Positions 10,377-21,196 of a DNA stretch of 64,000 bases are shown here, piece after piece (position 1 is the stretch's first letter; each line of letters opens with the position of its first letter). Made by a program: the position numbers and the translations under genes. The stretch spans positions 217,271,837 through 217,335,836 of the forward strand of contig NC_061514.1 of NCBI RefSeq assembly GCF_022539505.1. The letters run 5' to 3'. This DNA comes from Lolium rigidum (taxonomy: Eukaryota > Streptophyta > Magnoliopsida > Poales > Poaceae). The notes below the pieces were generated by a model. That model did not search any database. It had not been told where the DNA came from and saw nothing but the letters and a program-made list of their open reading frames with translations.

Positions 10377-11776
10377 TGATGACCCACAAGTATAGGGGAT
10401 CGCAACAGTCTTCGAGGGAAGTATTACCCAATTTATTGATTCGACACAAGGGGAGACAAAGAATACTTGAAAGCCTTAACAACGGAGTTGTCAATTCAGC
10501 TGCACTGGAAACGGACTTGCTCGCAAGAGTTTATCAAGTAGTAACAGCTTTATAGCAGTAGCAGTAGTGAAATAACAACGAGCAGAGTAACAAAGACAAG
10601 CAGTAGTGATTTTAGTAAACAAGCAGGATTAAAATACTGTAGGCACGGGGACGGATTAACGGGCGTTGCATGGATGAGAGAAACTCATGTAACAATCATA
10701 GCAGGGCATTTGCAGATAATAATAAAACGGTGTCCAAGTACTAATTAATCAATAGGCATGTGTTCCAATTATAGTCGTACGTGCTCGCAATGAGAAACTT
10801 GCACAACATCTTTTGTCCTACCAGCCGGTGGCAGCCGGGCCTCAAGGGAAACTATCGGATATTAAGGTACTCCTTTTAATAGAGTACCGGAGCAAAGCAT
10901 TAACACTCCGTGAACACATGTGATCCTCACATCACTGCCATTCCCTCCGGTTGTCCCGATTTCTGTCACTTCGGGGCCATTGGTTCCGGACAACGACATG
11001 TGTATACAACTTGCAGGTAAGATCATAAACAACGAATATCTTCATGAATCAATAACATGTTCAGATCCGAGATCATGGCACTCGGGCCCTAGTGACAAGC
11101 ATTAAGCATAACAAGTTGCAACAATATCATAAAAGTACCATCTACGGACACTAGGCACTATGCCCTAACAATCTTATGCTATTACATGACCAATCTCATC
11201 CAATCCCTACCATCCCCTTCAGCCTACAGCGGGGGAATTACTCACACATGGATGGGGGAAACATGGCTGGTTGATGTAGAGGCGTTGGCGGTGATGGCGG
11301 TGATGATCTCCTCCAATTCCCCATCCCGGCGGAGTGCCAGAACGGAGACTTCTGGCTCCCGCGACGGAGTTTCGCGATGTGGCGGCGTTCTGGAGGGTTT
11401 CTGGCGACCTCGACTTCTTCCCGTGCGTTTTTAGGTCGAGGCGAATAAGTAGTCCGAAGGGGGCGTCGGAGGCCGGCCGAGGGGCCACACCACCTGGCCG
11501 CGCGGGCCCCCCGGGCCGCGCCGCCGTGTGGTGTGGGGCCCTCGGGCCTCCACTTCAATTGCCCTTCGGCTCCGTTAGTTTCCCGGGAAAATAGGGCCTT
11601 CTCGCATAAATTCCGAGGTTTTTCCCGAAAGTTGGATTTCTGCACAAAAACGAGACACCGTGAGCAGTTCTGCTGAAAACAGCGTTAGTCCGTGTTAGTT
11701 GCATCCAAAATACACAAATTAGAGGCCAAACAATAGCAAAAGTGTTCGGGAAAGTAGATACGTTTTGGACGTATCA
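10377..11776 (-). repeat. 5' LTR of Athila-like element G
   Basis: On the plus strand it begins TGATGACCCACAAG and ends GATACG...CGTATCA, a terminal palindrome usual for this LTR class. Length is 1400 bases. It contains a GC-rich island (about 11460-11560). Beyond its right end the DNA switches abruptly to the E2 ORF fragment, marking the insertion boundary. The partner 3' LTR and the second target duplication are outside the window. Confidence 0.82.
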
Positions 11777-12456
11777 CTTGGCGTTGTGCATTGCCATGTC
11801 ATGTGACCCTTGGCCTTTCACACATCACATAGGAGATTGGGACATTCCCGTGGATGGTGGCCTTGTTGCATGCACTTGTAGCATCGGAGTCCATAGGCAT
11901 ATGACGAGGTAGGGGACATTGTGGTGGTGGCACAAGAAGTGGAAGTCACCTTATGAGGAAGGTCCGCTTGATGTGCACTTGCCATCCTTGGAGTGGTAGA
12001 CACCCTATGATGGTGTTTGTCGCCTTCATATCGGTGCTCTCGTCTTCTAGCATCATCACCATGGCTTGAGAGGTGTCATCGACGATCATTGGAAGGTGTT
12101 GGTCTATGGCGATCATGAGTTGACTTGTGTCGTCGATGATCATGTGGTGACGTATGTCAATGAAGTCCATGAGGTGGTGATGCTCGACGATGATCGTGCG
12201 ATGGTGTGTGTCGATGAAGATCCTCAGCATGCCTAGATGATGGCTCATGTGCCTTGGCATGTTGCTTTTGGCGCCTTTGTGAGCTCGGAGAAGAGTGTCG
12301 ATGACGATCATGTTGGGGACGCTCTTGGTGATCCATATGATGAGCTCGATGTAGATGATCATGTGCATAAGAACTATCATGGTGGCACCATCTTGGAGGT
12401 CCTCTATCTTCATATGTAGCTCCATTGTCCAAGTGGGGGTACTTGGAAGCACCGGT
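11777..12456 (-). pseudogene. E-family zinc-knuckle ORF fragment (E2)
   Basis: The minus strand matches E1 positions about 245-908 and the D ORF. Frame 12462-12157 reads the His/Arg tract (NGATYEDRGPPR), and frame 12003-11818 reads the first zinc knuckle (CYKCMQQGHHPREC) and half of the second. The frame is broken between them. A different frame, 12542-11946, stays open for 198 codons and matches an alternative-frame ORF in E1 and D. The 3' side is cut by the LTR of G. The 5' side is fused at about 12456 to an unrelated LTR end. Confidence 0.75.
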
Positions 12457-12650
12457 TGACAAGGTATCAACTTGTCAATGCCTACGGATTGTAGACCAGG
12501 GTTTAGGTTGAAGTAGAGGGCAAGTAGATCTCGAGGGTTCAACCGGAAAAGTACTCGACTGCTAGAAAACTAGGGTTATGTTGATAATGAAATTGATCCT
12601 CTCTTTGTCCCTCGACTCCTCCTTATATAGGAGGCGGAGCCGAGGGTTTC
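12457..12650 (-). repeat. U5 end of a gypsy-type LTR, truncated
   Basis: On the minus strand it has CCTATATAAGG, then a leader ending CATTGACAAGTTGATACC-TTGTCA, which resembles the 3' end of a common grass gypsy LTR family normally followed by a TTGGCGCC primer site. Here it runs directly into the E2 ORF. The upstream side is cut by the E3 LTR. The assignment rests on remembered family style and is moderate. Confidence 0.45.
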
Positions 12651-13615
12651 TGATGTAGCCCCGCTCACCGACGACACTACATCAAGACCAACAAGTCCCC
12701 CAAGTGGACCAATGACGCGGGCTCGAGCTAAAGCATTACATGATAAGGTGAACTCGCTCCTCACTACCCTTGATCTTGGTACCCCATTGGATGGATTGCT
12801 ACCTCATGCCGACATGCTTTGTGTTATTAGGTACGAGGAGCATCAAGGCCCCGGAGAGGAGGACACGCCATGGTCAAGAGGAGGAGGAGAGGAGCAGCTG
12901 GTCGTGAAGATGGACATGGAGCTGGACCGGAAGTCGCCCGAAGAACGCAAGGAAGAGAAGATGGCCGGCCGGTCCAGAACCCGGTCTGACCGGCCTCCTG
13001 ACCGGGCCACCCGGTCCAAACCGGGTTTTCTGCCTGTGCCATCCGGGCGCTATCCCGGGGCCCTAGAACCCCATCCGGTTGCCGCCCGGTCCAGGGCCCG
13101 GTCTGGACCGGCCTGCACGACTTAAGTCACCAAATCGGCCCGAACCGGTTTCACTTGTACCTTTTCGGCCCGTGTCGCCTTGCAAGACTATATAAGCACC
13201 CAGGACGCCCCTTTACCTCTTTAGACATAATTTGAGCTTAAACCAACTTTGAGCTTAGTCTCCCTAGGGTTAGCATCTATCTTGGACAAGCATCCCTTTG
13301 TAATCAAGGCACTCTTGTTGTTCATTTGGATATTTTTGAGTGAGATTCTAGTGCAAGCCACTCTCTCCCTCACCAATCTCCTTTCTCCAACCCCAATCTC
13401 TCACCGGGAATTCTGCCGCGTGCCTCTTCCGGGTGATTCTATTGGCGTGGTCCATCGAGCCACGGGGGTAAGCATCGGGTGTATCGGGTTGGTGTGCGTG
13501 CGTGAGTACCGGTGTTCCTCGTGTTCTTCGTGTTCTTCGCGTTCTCCCACCTTTTCCCCTTGGATTTTGGTCAAATCGCGAGATCGGGCCAAACCCTAGA
13601 TCTCAGATCTCATCA
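12651..13615 (+). repeat. 5' LTR of E3
   Basis: 965 bases, TGATGTAG...CTCATCA, homologous to the E1 LTR. The reading frame at its start gives GPMTRARAKALHDKVNSLL and MLCVIRYEE, followed by RGGGEEQLVVKMDMELD. This is the same tail as in the CRM-like elements B and C. Promoter block: GTACCTTTTCGGCC, then TATATAA at 13189-13195, then CCCAGGACGCCCC. Confidence 0.85.
12960..13115 (+). promoter_or_regulatory. CCGG-rich palindromic repeat block in E3 LTR
   Basis: Dense copies of CCGGTCC/GACCGG (for example GGCCGGCCGGTCC and GGTCTGGACCGG) just upstream of the TATA box at 13189. Confidence 0.5.
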
Positions 13616-13725
13616 TATGGTATCAGCAGCTTTTGGTTACCGCGATTTTGACCCTCCACCCACCCAATTTCGTTTCTCGAATTTTTTTCCAAAAAATCCC
13701 CCCCCCCCAAAAAAAATAGCCCTAA
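13616..13725 (+). other. Primer site and leader start of E3
   Basis: TGGTATCAGCAGC at 13618-13630 resembles the initiator-tRNA-Met primer site TGGTATCAGAGC and follows the LTR end by two bases. The leader is cut after 110 bases by element D. It contains a C run followed by an A run near 13697-13717. Confidence 0.7.
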
Positions 13726-14509
13726 TGATACGGGGCGACCTACGGTATTCACCGCATCATGTGCTTCATCTCCAAGACAGCACGCTAAGGTGAATTTTCT
13801 CCTTTACGCGTGCCTCGAATCGCCTATTTGGGACGATATACTACTTCATACCCCGTCATATCTTGATGATAGGAACTCGACGACAAGTACGGGGAGAGGA
13901 GAGGATGCCATGGAGACCCGAGGACGCAAGGCCGATGTCACGGAAGCATGGAAGAGAAGGAGAAAGAGGAGATGAACGCTCCAGGCCGGAACTTCCGCCC
14001 AGACGCGCCCCAGGCCGGAACTTCCGCCCGACCTCGCCGGAACTTCCGCCCAAATGCTGCCAAGACCAAAGATGCTCGCACAATGGAGATGCAGCCGGAA
14101 CTTCCGCCCCTGATGGCCGGAACTTCCGCCCAGGGCCGGAACTTCCGCCCAGGATGGTCGGAACTTCCGCCCCATCGAACCTCAGCCAGATCTCAGCCCC
14201 CTTTGGCTTGTAACTTACCCCTTCGTCCCCTTACCTATAAATAGGAACCTACCCCCACCTTCATGAGCGAGAGATGATGTTTAGATGAATTGGCTTATGC
14301 CTCTATTATCCCTTTGTGGATTTGGGAAACCCCCACCTTAGATTACCCATCTATTGTATCCCTCCTTATCCGGATCTTTTTCCATTCTAGTAATTCTATC
14401 AATTGAGAATCTCTTGCTTTGCAACTCTATTCTTAGTTGGTCTTTTACTCTTTGGGAATTCTATTTGGATTTGTCGATCTTTTGCAAGAGATTCTACCTT
14501 TGGTCTTTC
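13726..14509 (+). repeat. 5' LTR of D, first part
   Basis: Begins TGATACGGGG. It matches 38763-39536 closely and is interrupted after GGTCTTTC by element B. It includes the GGAACTTCC array and a TATAAATAG box near 14237-14245. Confidence 0.85.
13983..14178 (+). promoter_or_regulatory. Array of 7 CCGGAACTTCCGCCC units in D 5' LTR
   Basis: Seven copies of a 14-15 base unit built on the 9-base palindrome GGAACTTCC, spaced irregularly, about 60 bases upstream of the TATA box. The same seven copies occur in the 3' LTR (39020-39210). Confidence 0.75.
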
Positions 14510-15599
14510 TGATAAGGGGTGGCCCGATCTTCTCACTAAGCGACGGGTGGTGATGAACACACGATGGTAGCAGCGGATGAAATCGATGATGATGAGGAGG
14601 ATAACTTGTATGACGCCGACGAAGTCTCTCGATTGATTCCTGATGCCAATGCAACAGCTCTCAACCCTGCAAGATATTCGCAACTCCACACACTTGCGCA
14701 CGTAGCCGCCGACCACGAAGCGGTAGATTGCAATCTTCTAATCCCCAATGGAACAACGAGATCACACAAACTTTCGGTAGCAATAAAACTCCAGATCGCA
14801 ACGAATTGGAGAGTTGGGATTCAATAGTTTTGCATAGCAAACAACTAAGAACTAGGGTTTATCTTAAACGTGGTCTAAACCTAATTTGGGGGCGTCCCTG
14901 GGGCTTATATAGGCGTCCAGGACGACCAGGGGTCGAAATAGTTCGATACAAACCGACCTAAAACAGGTTCGGCCAAAACTGGGTCGAATTCGGGCAAGGC
15001 CGGCAGTGCCGGGGTGTCGTGGCTGGCAGTGCCTGGGTGTCACGGCCGGCAGTGCCGGGGTGCACAGACCGGCAGTGCTGCCCCTGCAGGGCCGGCAGTG
15101 CCGCCCATCCTTGGCCGGCAGTGCCGGTGATATTTTTGCTGGAAAGGTCTTGAAATTATCTTTCCAACGACTCTTCGTTTGCTCGATTCCGAGTTCGTAT
15201 GAATAAATGGCGTCCGTTTCAAAATCAGCACTTCGGTCTGTCCAAACCGAAAGAGAGCTGTTTTTGACTTCCTCTTGTCTTGCGCATGCCTCCCTCTCCT
15301 CCCTCGCGCATCCGTGGAATGTCTTCACGTCCAACGCCATGTCCAGCTGCTCCTCTCCTCCTCGTGCGATGTTTGCTCCCTCCTCATACCTGATCATACA
15401 TAAGTGAAATGGCTTAGGTAGTATAAAGTTCTCATCAATCAAAGTATCGTTTAGGAGCGAATTCACCCGTTGCTTAAGTAGCTTCGCACGAGCCCTTGTA
15501 ATGGGTCCAATCCGAACTTCATCGGACTTGAGCTTCACAGCAGGTTCATCTTCATTTGTCAATGACGGAGGTAGTGGTGTAGTAGGGATGTCCTCATCA
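14510..15599 (-). repeat. 3' LTR of B
   Basis: On the minus strand it starts TGATGAGGACATCCC after the purine tract GAGGGGGGAGA and ends CCCCTTATCA. The TATA box is TATATAAG on the minus strand near 14905. It encodes the polyprotein tail GPITRARAKLLKQRVNSLL. Confidence 0.9.
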
Positions 15600-17579
15600 T
15601 CTCCCCCCTCTTCAAAAGGCGTCGACCTCGACGCTCCAAGGTCTTCTCCATCATATGGTGTCAAATCAGCAACATTGAAAGAATTACTGACACCAAACTC
15701 ATCAAGTGGAAGATCTATCGAGTATGCATTATCGTTGATCTTGGCAAGCACTTTGTAAGGACCAGCACCACGAGGAAGCAACTTGGACTTCCGCAGCTTG
15801 GGGAACCTATCCTTGCGAAAATGAACCCAGACCATATCACCAGGCTTGAACAATATTTCCTTGCGCTTCTTGTTTACCCTTGCAACATTGTTCTTGCCTT
15901 TCTTCTCGATCAACTCTTTAGTCTTCTCATGTATCTTACGTACAAAATCTGCCTTTGTTTGATGCCTCCATATTGAATCTCTCATGTATGGGTAGAGGCA
16001 ACAAGTCAAATGGAGTAATGGGTTTGAAACCATACACCACCTCAAAAGGACACAGCTCTGTGGTAGAGTGTACCGCCCTGTTGTAAGCAAACTCCACATG
16101 CGGCAAACACTCTTCCCACTCCTTCAGGTTCTTCTTGATATCTCAACAGTTGTGACAAGGTTCTATTCACCACTTCAGTTTGACCATCAGTTTGGGGATG
16201 ACAAGTTGTACTGAAAAGTAGCTTTGTCCCCAGCTTCCCCCAAAGTGTCTTCCAGAAGTAGCTCATGAACTTCACATCACGATCAGAAACAATAGTCTTT
16301 GGGACTCCATGTAGTCGTACAATCTCCCTTAAAAATAGGTTAGCAATATGCGACGCATCGTCGCTCTTGTGGCAGGCAATAAAATGTGACATTTTAGAAA
16401 ATCTGTCCACTACCACAAATATAGAATCATGGCCTCTCTTAGTACGCGGCAAACCCAACACAAAATCCATACTAATATCTTCCCAAGGTGTAGTAGGTGC
16501 CGGTAAAGGAGTATACAAACCGTGAGGCTTCAGCTTGGACTTGGACTTGTTGCAAGTAATGCATCTCTTCACATACCTGTCCACATCCCGCCTCATCTTT
16601 GGCCAATAAAAGTGATCATCGAGCATGAGTAGCGTCTTCTCACGCCCAAAGTGACCCATCAAACCTCCGAGCATGTGATTCCCGCAATAAGAGCAAACGC
16701 ACGGACGATTCCGGAACACATAGTTTGTTAGCTCTAAACAAGAACCCATCGTGTATGTGATACTTTTCCCATGCTTTACCCATAACACACAAGCGGTACG
16801 GTTCAGCAAAATCATGATCAGTCGCATATAAATCACATAACACCTCTAATCCAGGAATTTTAACATCAAGATGGGTTAATAGCATAGTCTTCCTAGTTAG
16901 AGCATCAGCAACAATATTATCTTTTCCCTTCTTATGCTTAATAATGTACGGAAAAGACTCAATGAACTCAACCCACTTAGCAAGACGCCTATGCAAAGTA
17001 GATTGGGCTTTCGGATATTTCAAAGCTTCATGATCGGAATGTATGATAAATTCTTTTGGCCACAAATAATGTTGCCAAACCTCAAGAACTCTAATTAAAG
17101 CATACAATTCTTTATCATATATTGGATAGTTCAACTTAGCACCAGAAAGTTTCTCGAGAAAAATATGCAATTGGACGACCCTCTTGCATCAACACACCAC
17201 CAATTCCAATACCACTAGCATCACATTCAATCTCAAATTGCTTATTGAAATCAGGAAGTGCAAGCAACGGTGCAGAAGTTAACAATCGTTTCAGTTCATC
17301 AAAGCATGATCTTGAGCAACGCCCCACTCAAAGACAACACCCTTTTTAGTCAATTCATTCAAAGGTGCAGCAATAGTAGAAAAATTGGGCACAAAACGTC
17401 GATAAAACCCAGCTAGACCATGAAAACTTCTAACTTGACTCACATTCATGGGAGTAGGCCAATTTTGAATAGCTTCAATTTTAGACACATCTACTTCTAC
17501 TCCATGCTTAGAGACAACATAACCCAGAAATATGACCTTATCTTTGCAAAATGTGCAATTCTCAAGATTACCATAGAGT
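14864..17579 (-). pseudogene. B pol, 3' portion: end of RT, RNase H, integrase, LTR-embedded tail
   Basis: Read on the minus strand in several frames (17488-17291, 17327-17136, 17170-16640, 16836-16042, 16099-14864), so frameshifts are present. RNase [21 protein letters not shown] and SDHEALKY. Integrase: zinc-binding region ending [14 protein letters not shown], then catalytic-core stretches [33 protein letters not shown] and [19 protein letters not shown] giving the D, D and E positions. The C-terminal part continues past the purine tract into the LTR with DDEDIPTT and GPITRARAK. The family role is integration of cDNA, with CRM C-termini directing site preference. This copy is broken by the hAT upstream and by frame breaks. 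Confidence 0.82.
14995..15135 (-). promoter_or_regulatory. Array of CCGGCAGTGCCGG palindromes in B 3' LTR (6 units)
   Basis: Six copies, some with substitutions, of the 13-base odd palindrome CCGGCA-G-TGCCGG in units of about 20-25 bases. On the minus strand they lie upstream of the TATA box. The 5' LTR has seven units. Confidence 0.75.
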
Positions 17580-20500
17580 CAGGGGCGGAGCTCCCAGTAG
17601 GGCAAGGTAGGGCGGCCGCCCTACCTTGATTTTTAGCAAAAAACTACATATATATAGGCATTTGTCAGTGTATATTCGAGTTACAGTAGTTTCAGCTCGT
17701 TTCGGGAAATAAACGAAGAGAAATACGTAAACTGGGCTGATTTTCAATTGCGTCGGCCGAACTGGGCCTGATAGGCTGCTCACGGGGGAGACACATGGGG
17801 GCGAATTGGGCCTGATGGGCTGCTGACGGGAGAGACACATGGGAATTCACGACTGGGCGAGCGGCCGAACGCAAGGCACACACGATCGCTAGTCTGTTTC
17901 TCCGATCGGCCTGATCGCTCGATCGCGATCGGAACTCCTCTTCGCGACGCACCGACGCCCAGCCGACGCTGTCTTGATTCGTGACCAGGCTCTTCTCCGG
18001 TTCGCCACGCACCGACGCGGCGACGCCCAGCCGACGCGCCTCGAGGACTACTGCAGTGCTGCGCGTCTCATCGGAGCGAACGAAGCAGCGGCGAACGCTC
18101 GAGCAAGGCCGGCATCCGGATTTCCGGAGTAGATCGACGACACGACGAGTACGGATGGACGAGAAAAATGAAGGGACCCGCAGTCGCAAACAGGGGAGGT
18201 ACAATGTTTTTGACTATGTAGTGATTTCATATTTTCATTATTGGATGCGGATAATAGGTTTGAAGTTATGAATTGTGAACTAGGTAAATTGGCAAATACT
18301 CACAAAACTGAATACTCATGTCTTAATTGTGGATTGCGAGATATAAAAAGATTTTTTCGCCGCTTGCTAGTCGCACCGTCTCTAATTCACCAAGCACCCA
18401 TGAATCTGATGGAAATGAAAATGTTATGGAACATCAAGATGAAGATCCAGAAGTGGAAGAATGGATTAGATCTATGACCGCCGACACGGAACAAGTGGAA
18501 GATTCCGTTGAAGCCACAATGGTAGAGAATGTTGAGGTTCTAGGAGCTGAAGGTATAACTGATTACATAGATTACATAAAGCTCGATCCAGGTCTTCGCA
18601 TTCCACTTGATCGTTTCGCTCCCAATGTTAGGGACGATGTTAGATTTGCTTACTTAAAGAATGGTCCAACTCAGCCAACTGATCATAATTTCCCTCCAAA
18701 TAAAGATAATAGATCCTTTCGGCCACAATGGTATAAGAATTTTGATTGGTTGGAATTTAGTGTGGAAAAGAATAGGGCTTATTGCTTCTACCGTTATCTT
18801 TTCAAACATGATCGTATGGATGAGAAATTTGGGCATGATGTCTTTACCAAATCTGGGTACAACCATTGGAAAAATGGGGTAGATGCATTTCGTAAGCATG
18901 TCGGAGGGCCATGTAGCATACATAATATGTCAAGGTCAGCATGTGAGGATTTTAAGAACCAGAAGGCAAGTGTGAAAAGCAAAGTTACAACTTATACAAG
19001 TGATGCACTAGTAAAGTATGAAACTCGTGTTGATACTTCTTTGGGAATTGTAAGTTATCTAGCATTGCAAGGTGAACCATTCCGTGGACATGATGAATCA
19101 ACTTCTTCTTTAAACAAAGGCAATTTCTTGGAGATGCTTGATTGGTATAAAGAAAGAAATAGGGAAGTGAAGCTTGCATTTGAAGAGCTATGTCCTAAAA
19201 ATGCCAAAATGACTTCCCCAACTATTCAGAAAGCACTTGCCAGACATTGTGCGCAGGCAGTCACCAAATCCATCAAAGAAGAGATGGATGGTTGTCTTTT
19301 CTCTGTCCTCATAGAAGAATCCCGTGATATATCTGTGAAAGAACAAATGGCCGTTGTTGTGAGGTAAGTGTCGAAGTGTGTTAAGTATTTTGTCTTTACT
19401 TCTTTTCTATGTAGTGTTATTCAACAGATTTTATCATTTTATTGTAGGTATGTGAAAAAGAGTGGAGATATTATTGAAAGATTTTTGGGTATTCAGCATG
19501 TCCCAAACACAACATCTCCAGCTTTAAAGAAGGCACTTTTGGAGGTTTTCTCTAAACACGGTCTACTTATTGCAAGACTACGAGGGCAAGGGTATGATGG
19601 AGCATCTAATATGAGGGGAGAATTTAATGGCCTTCAGAAATTAATCCGTGATGAGAACCCAAATGCTTTTTATGTTCATTGCTTTGCTCACCGATTGCAG
19701 CTGATCGTTGTTGCTTTATCGAGGTGTTGCAAAGGTCTTGAGGATTTCTTTGACGATGTGAAAGAGATTGCCAATCTCTCTAGTTCATCTTGCAGGAGGA
19801 AGGATATATTGCTTGATAAGCACAAAGAGAATCTTCTATCTAAGATCAAGAAAGGTGAAATGCCCACGGGAAGAGGGAAAAATCAAGAAACATCTTTGTG
19901 CCGACCTGGAGATACAAGGTGGGGTTCTCACTACACAACCTTATGTCGTATTGAATCAATGTGGGATGCAGCGATAGAAATTTTGAGCATTGTTGAGTAT
20001 GATTCTCGCAATCCAACTAAAGCTGGAGGTTATGTTCATAAAATGGAGACTTTTAGTTTTGTGTTCCACATGAAGATGATGTTAAGACCGCTTCGTATGA
20101 CAAATGATGTATCTCTTCTATTGCAAAAGAAGGATCGAATATTGTTCGTGTATGCGATAACGTTTAATAGTTACTTTTTCTATGTATATTTTGTTGATCT
20201 AAACTTCTATTTGTATAATTTCAGGCCATATCTTTGGTTACGGATGTGAGAACATGTTTGGTTAATTGGAGAAATTATGGTTGGGATTCACTCTTGGAAG
20301 ATGTCAAATCATTTTGCACTGAAAATGAGATCATAATCCCAAGTATGGACACTATGGTAACAAAATGGGGTAAAACAAGAAAAGGGGGAAGAGACGCACT
20401 CACCACTGATCATTTTTATCGTGTTGACACCTTCTATGTTGCCATAGACTCTATTATCACAGAGTTTGATCATCGCTTTAATGAGGCATCTTCGGAGGTT

Positions 20501-21188
20501 ATTCGGAACTTCTCTTGTCTTGATCCAAGAGACTCATTTGCTAGGTTCGATGTGAGTAAACTTGCTCGGCTTACAGAGATTTATCATGAGGATTTCTCTG
20601 ATTATGAGCGAGATCATATACAAGATTCCCTTAAGTTATTTCTTGTTCATATGAAGAGAGTTGAAGATTTCAGAGTTTGTTTTGACATTGCAAGCCTAGC
20701 TAAAAAGATGGTTGAACTTGAAAGGCATATCATGTTCCCTACAGTTTACCGTCTTATTGAGTTGGCAATGCTTTTACCGGTTGGGACAAGAACAGCTTGA
20801 AAGGGCATTCTCAGCTATGAAGATTATCAAGACGGAGTTGCGCAACAAGATGTCCGATGGTTGGCTTAATGATTTGATGGTGTGCTACATCGAGCGAGGG
20901 ATATTCAAAAGTCTTGATCTTAGTGAAATTAAAAAGGATTTTCAAAGCGAAGGTAGAGCTTTGCCATTGCCTGGAACTTCTAGACGACATTAAAGCTTCA
21001 TTACGGTATGTTCGTAGGTTATACTTAATTACTTATATTTGAATATGTTTCTATTACCACGAGTACCGTTGACTATGCTTAACATCATATAAAATATTAT
21101 TGTGTGAAGACCATTTTATTTTTTTGTGTCAATTTTTTTATGTTATGAAGTTCGCCCGACCTAAATTTTTTTTTGTCCTCCGCCACTG
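17580..21188 (+). mobile_element. hAT transposon (3.6 kb) inserted in B reverse transcriptase
   Basis: Ends CAGGGGCGGAG and CTCCGCCACTG form a short terminal inverted repeat (10 of 11 matching). Both sides carry the 8-base duplication CATAGAGT (17572-17579 and 21189-21196), the size expected for hAT. The RT frame of B resumes exactly across the insertion. The interior encodes a hAT transposase on the plus strand. Confidence 0.92.
18158..20993 (+). pseudogene. hAT transposase (ZMYM1/TTF-type), frameshifted
   Basis: A main exon (from about 18327, possibly preceded by a short exon at 18158) runs to 19363 and includes a TTF-type zinc-finger-like region (FRPQWYKNFDWLEFSVEKNRA, AYCFYRYLF, WKNGVDAFRKHV). 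A GT-AG intron at 19364-19447 preserves frame. The next exon has the catalytic-domain stretches GQGYDGASNMRGEFNGLQ, FYVHCFAHRLQLI and DTRWGSHYTTL. A second GT-AG intron is at about 20150-20224. The last part contains the hAT C-terminal dimerisation region (ERAFSAMKIIKTELRNKMSD). A one-base frame break precedes the second intron (near 20140) and another lies at about 20795, just before ERAFSAM, so the copy is probably inactive. Its role by family is cut-and-paste transposition. Confidence 0.82.
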
Positions 21189-21196
21189 CATAGAGT

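Larger units (their letters stand above)
4162..11776 (-). mobile_element. Athila-like Ty3/gypsy element G, internally deleted (no RT/IN)
   Basis: Read on the minus strand: 5' LTR (11776-10377), primer site, gag-protease (10289-7628), a 0.76-kb spacer, an ORF in the envelope position (6864-5725), a purine tract near 5690 and a long 3' untranslated part to 4162, where E1 interrupts it. The gag domain, the primer site TGGCGCCGTTGCCGG and the ORF downstream of pol are typical of grass Athila elements. Reverse transcriptase, RNase H and integrase are absent between 7628 and 6864, so this copy could not replicate alone. Confidence 0.82.

Noticed and set aside
13983..14178. CRISPR-like regular repeat array
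   Set aside because: Units are short, irregularly spaced and inside a plant LTR; the same array is in the partner LTR.
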